Made by a program: the position numbers and the translations under genes. Below, piece by piece: positions 61,596 to 64,000 of a DNA stretch of 64,000 bases. The notes beneath the pieces were generated by a model that searched no databases, had not been told where the DNA came from, and was given only the letters and a program-made list of their open reading frames with translations. This DNA is from Centrapalus pauciflorus (lineage: Eukaryota; Streptophyta; Magnoliopsida; Asterales; Asteraceae). The stretch covers positions 124,001 through 188,000 of the forward strand of contig JAANYP010003852.1 of NCBI GenBank assembly GCA_020465985.1. Reading direction: 5' to 3'. Numbering within the stretch: the first letter of the stretch is position 1; every line of letters starts with the position of its first letter.

Positions 61596-62269
61596 TATTT
61601 AAATGTTGTCATTTATAATTATTGGAATTGGAAGGTTAAAAAATAAATTTTATTCCACGAAAAGCTCAAACTCCTTCCAAAAGCTTCTTAAGACCGCTTT
61701 TGATAAAAGAGATTTCTCAACCAAAAGCTTAAGTACCATCATTCAAAATTCCAAACTAAGCTTTTGAGCTTGAGCTTTGAAACAATAAAAACTAAAGCTC
61801 TTAAAAGCTCCTTGCCAAATATACCCACCCGTTCTCTGGTCAGCTGAGACATCTCAAAGGGAATTGTCATTAGATCAAAAAAAGTCTTGAGCCTTATTTA
61901 CCAAGTCATTCCCTCAAGTTAAGGACCTCTCTTTTAGTTTCGAATACCTTTCCCTTTGGACAACTCAAAAGCGGGTTTCGACAAGGAATGAATTCTATAG
62001 ACCCATGAGGCTGAGGGGGTAAGATGTGTTAAGGCCCAAAACCCTCGAAAAGGTAAACATCTGGAGGATACCACAAATATAGAAGACAAAATGGATGCTT
62101 GTTATAGAGAAATATGTATGGGAAATGAAGCTTAATTTACAAGGGGTAAATAATATTTTGAGGACATTTAGATTTAACAAACCTAGAACATGGTTAATAA
62201 CACAGTTTACCCGACATACCATAATTTTATGATAATAAACACAAAGACAATTCCCATGATGCACAAACC
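61596..62269. other. Spacer and probable 3' untranslated region of the HVA22 gene
   Basis: No coding sequence. The part nearest 62269 should be the transcribed 3' end of the minus-strand gene. Confidence 0.4.
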
Positions 62270-63885
62270 TCAATATCTGCCGTAATCTTCAGAAAACAAG
62301 TTGCTACCTCTGTATCTAACTTCCCTATCAGACTGCATGAAACCACAAAATAGTTAGATCTCATCTCAATAAAAACTTTGTATATGAGAGAGAGTAAGAG
62401 GGAGAGATAAGCATACACGATGAATAATTTCTTGAAATGCATCTGGTCCATGTTCCTGAATGTATTTTTCAGCGGCAGCTAGGATATCATCAGGTTTACT
62501 GAAGACATCTTTCTTTCTAGGCACATACCATATGTTAATAGTTTGTTTTCCTGTGTAAAAAGGTCTAACATATTGCTCGTAAACATATGCAGCACCACTG
62601 AAGTATGGTATGACCAACCAGCAGGTTAAAATCAGCTTTGCATATGACCAAAATGGGATCCTGAAAAGTGCCAAACGAGTACACCACCAATAAATATTAG
62701 CTTCGTATAAAAGACGAGAAATAAGTCCAAAGCGCTCTGCTCAACATCAGCAACAATATCAGTTCAATGTTCTTTTGTCCATTTGTTTTAGTTTGTTTAT
62801 TAATTGATCATTATTGTTATCATAAGAGAAAGGACCAGCAGTGGTCAGACGAGATTACAGGAATAATAAACATTGTGCCAGAAAAAAAAGGGAAAGAAAG
62901 AAAGAAGACAAATGGTGTTGGTTACTGGTTATAGAGATATGCAAATGGTTTGCCTGAAGCTTGGTAGTCAATCTAGACGCTAATTATCTAATTTAATCTT
63001 CTGGTTTATAGTTTCATGTAATGATGGGGACATAGGGTTAAGTCTTCTCATTCAGCCTCACCGCGTAACTCGTGTTCACTTTTATTTTGAAAAAGGAAAC
63101 TGGATTCCGCTTTTGTGACAGATGAAATAACATCTAATTTCTAAACCTTTTCTTATTTACAAGGCATTGGGACTGCATAAGATCGAGCATGGTCAGAAGG
63201 AAAAAACTGGTAGTTGAATAACGTGTGCAAGTTCTCTAGTGAAAATGAAGGAATCAAACAAATTTGTGAATAATTTTCCGACAACAGTAGGAGGTTGTTC
63301 ATGCTGAAAATATAATATATAAGTATAGAAAGTGTTAATAACTTAGATACAAATTCGTTTCTGTTCAAAATGAGGATGAAGAAGATGCTTATGAGCTATT
63401 AACAGCATTGGTTCATGAACTGAAATAGAAAGCAGACTGTATGAATCATACAGAGAGTCGACATGATTAGAAACAACTCATTAAAGTTTCTTCACATCAC
63501 ACCCCCAGAAAACATCAAAGAGATGCCTCTCCTAAATAATCTCAATCACAAACAACTACATACCCAAACTCAAAGGTATATGGCATTCTTACGATTCGGT
63601 GAATGAAAATAATCGTAGAGTATAATGGAAAGCAAACAACATTACCATTCAATGAGTTTAGCAAAGGTTAGCTCAAAGAGAGTAATCATAGAATACAACA
63701 CCCAATATGTAAGCCATTGTTGATCATCCACTGGAGATTTCGTCTCTATTGCCCTAATCGAGGCATATCTGTTAAATAGAAAAACAGTTCATTCACAAAC
63801 TAAAACTGACGTGAGGAGCAGACTGATTAAAGCATTGAGATTTCAGAATCAAACTTACAGAGGATAAGCCAAACTAACCACAGGG
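62270..63885 (-). CDS. HVA22: HVA22-like (TB2/DP1 family) protein, 3' part of the gene
   Basis: Minus-strand exons 63859-63885, 63646-63768, 62417-62660 and 62270-62332 join in phase (27+123+244+63 bases) and end at TGA (62270-62272). The translated part reads PVVSLAYPLYASIRAIETKS, then WLTYWVLYSMITLFE, FWSYAKLILTCWLVIPYFSG and YVRPF, the core of the TB2/DP1/HVA22 domain with its hairpin membrane segments. An amphipathic helix region and a short polar tail (REVRYRGSNLFSEDYGRY) follow. It resembles Arabidopsis HVA22k as I recall it. Family members shape tubular ER and vesicle traffic; barley HVA22 is ABA-induced. The 5' exons lie beyond the right edge or are not recognised in the last 115 bases, so the entry is partial. 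Confidence 0.88.
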
Positions 63886-64000
63886 CTGCAACAACAAATA
63901 CATAAACCAAATCAGCTTCCTCACAACAAGTAAACATTTGCAAATAAATATATTATACATTTACAAAAACCAGCATTACAAGATGCACAAATCTCCGCTG

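Noticed and set aside
63961..64000. A further HVA22 exon at the right edge
   Set aside because: Translation of the minus strand shows no match to the family N-terminus, and the sequence is too short to judge.

Overview
The window is nuclear DNA of a flowering plant. It carries spliced genes of plant-only families (PMT-type methyltransferase, PHYTOCHROME KINASE SUBSTRATE, HVA22), plant-type Ty1/Copia retrotransposons, Helitrons ending in hairpin + CTAG, and an AT-rich intergenic space full of MITEs and long (TA)n arrays. Gene structure and protein sequence fit a eudicot. An asterid such as a member of the Asteraceae is a guess I cannot prove from the sequence alone.

Six gene loci are recognisable: a tRNA-Leu(CAG) (2111-2191, minus); a six-exon Golgi-type methyltransferase close to Arabidopsis PMT14 (7324-9925, plus); a single-exon PKS phototropism gene (18580-19500, minus); a ten-exon NAP1-related histone chaperone, NRP/SET type (46543-49267, plus); a three-exon 2-oxoglutarate/Fe(II) dioxygenase whose first intron holds a complete Copia element (52672-60412, plus); and the 3' half of an HVA22/TB2-DP1 gene (62270-63885, minus) running off the right edge. 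I reconstructed exon joins by hand. In every complete gene the frame closes: 615, 306, 249 and 314 residues. A decayed VAP27/MSP-like gene lies at about 33.0-34.9 kb. The genes do not form one pathway; this is an ordinary plant gene neighbourhood.

Mobile DNA dominates the rest. Two Copia elements have exact 5-bp target duplications: 11515-16673 (103-bp identical LTRs, TSD CATAT) and 53832-59105 (513-bp LTRs with two differences, TSD ATGAC). Both have young LTRs but broken reading frames. At least four non-autonomous Helitrons occur (961-1256, 20339-20834, about 20863-21626, 22940-23234), and a fifth (45111-46251) is itself split by a 787-bp hAT-type element with an 8-bp TSD. Other elements with defined ends are a hAT-like element at 5166-5823 (TSD CACACTAT), Harbinger-like MITEs at 30533-30837 and 48008-48333 (TSD TTA), a 446-bp element at 27776-28221 (10-bp flanking duplication), a MITE at 31761-32105, and a fold-back element with arms over 330 bp (43179-45102).

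The most unusual feature is a set of terminal-inverted-repeat elements lying inside long TA microsatellites (1494-1706, 38967-39931, 40022-41122), with relatives at 16914-17694 and 42574-42933. Two copies carry an ATGCATC motif repeated about every 21 bp, and one carries 225-bp tandem repeats. No defence system, operon or unknown enzyme cluster is visible; this microsatellite-associated family is the best candidate for something under-described.
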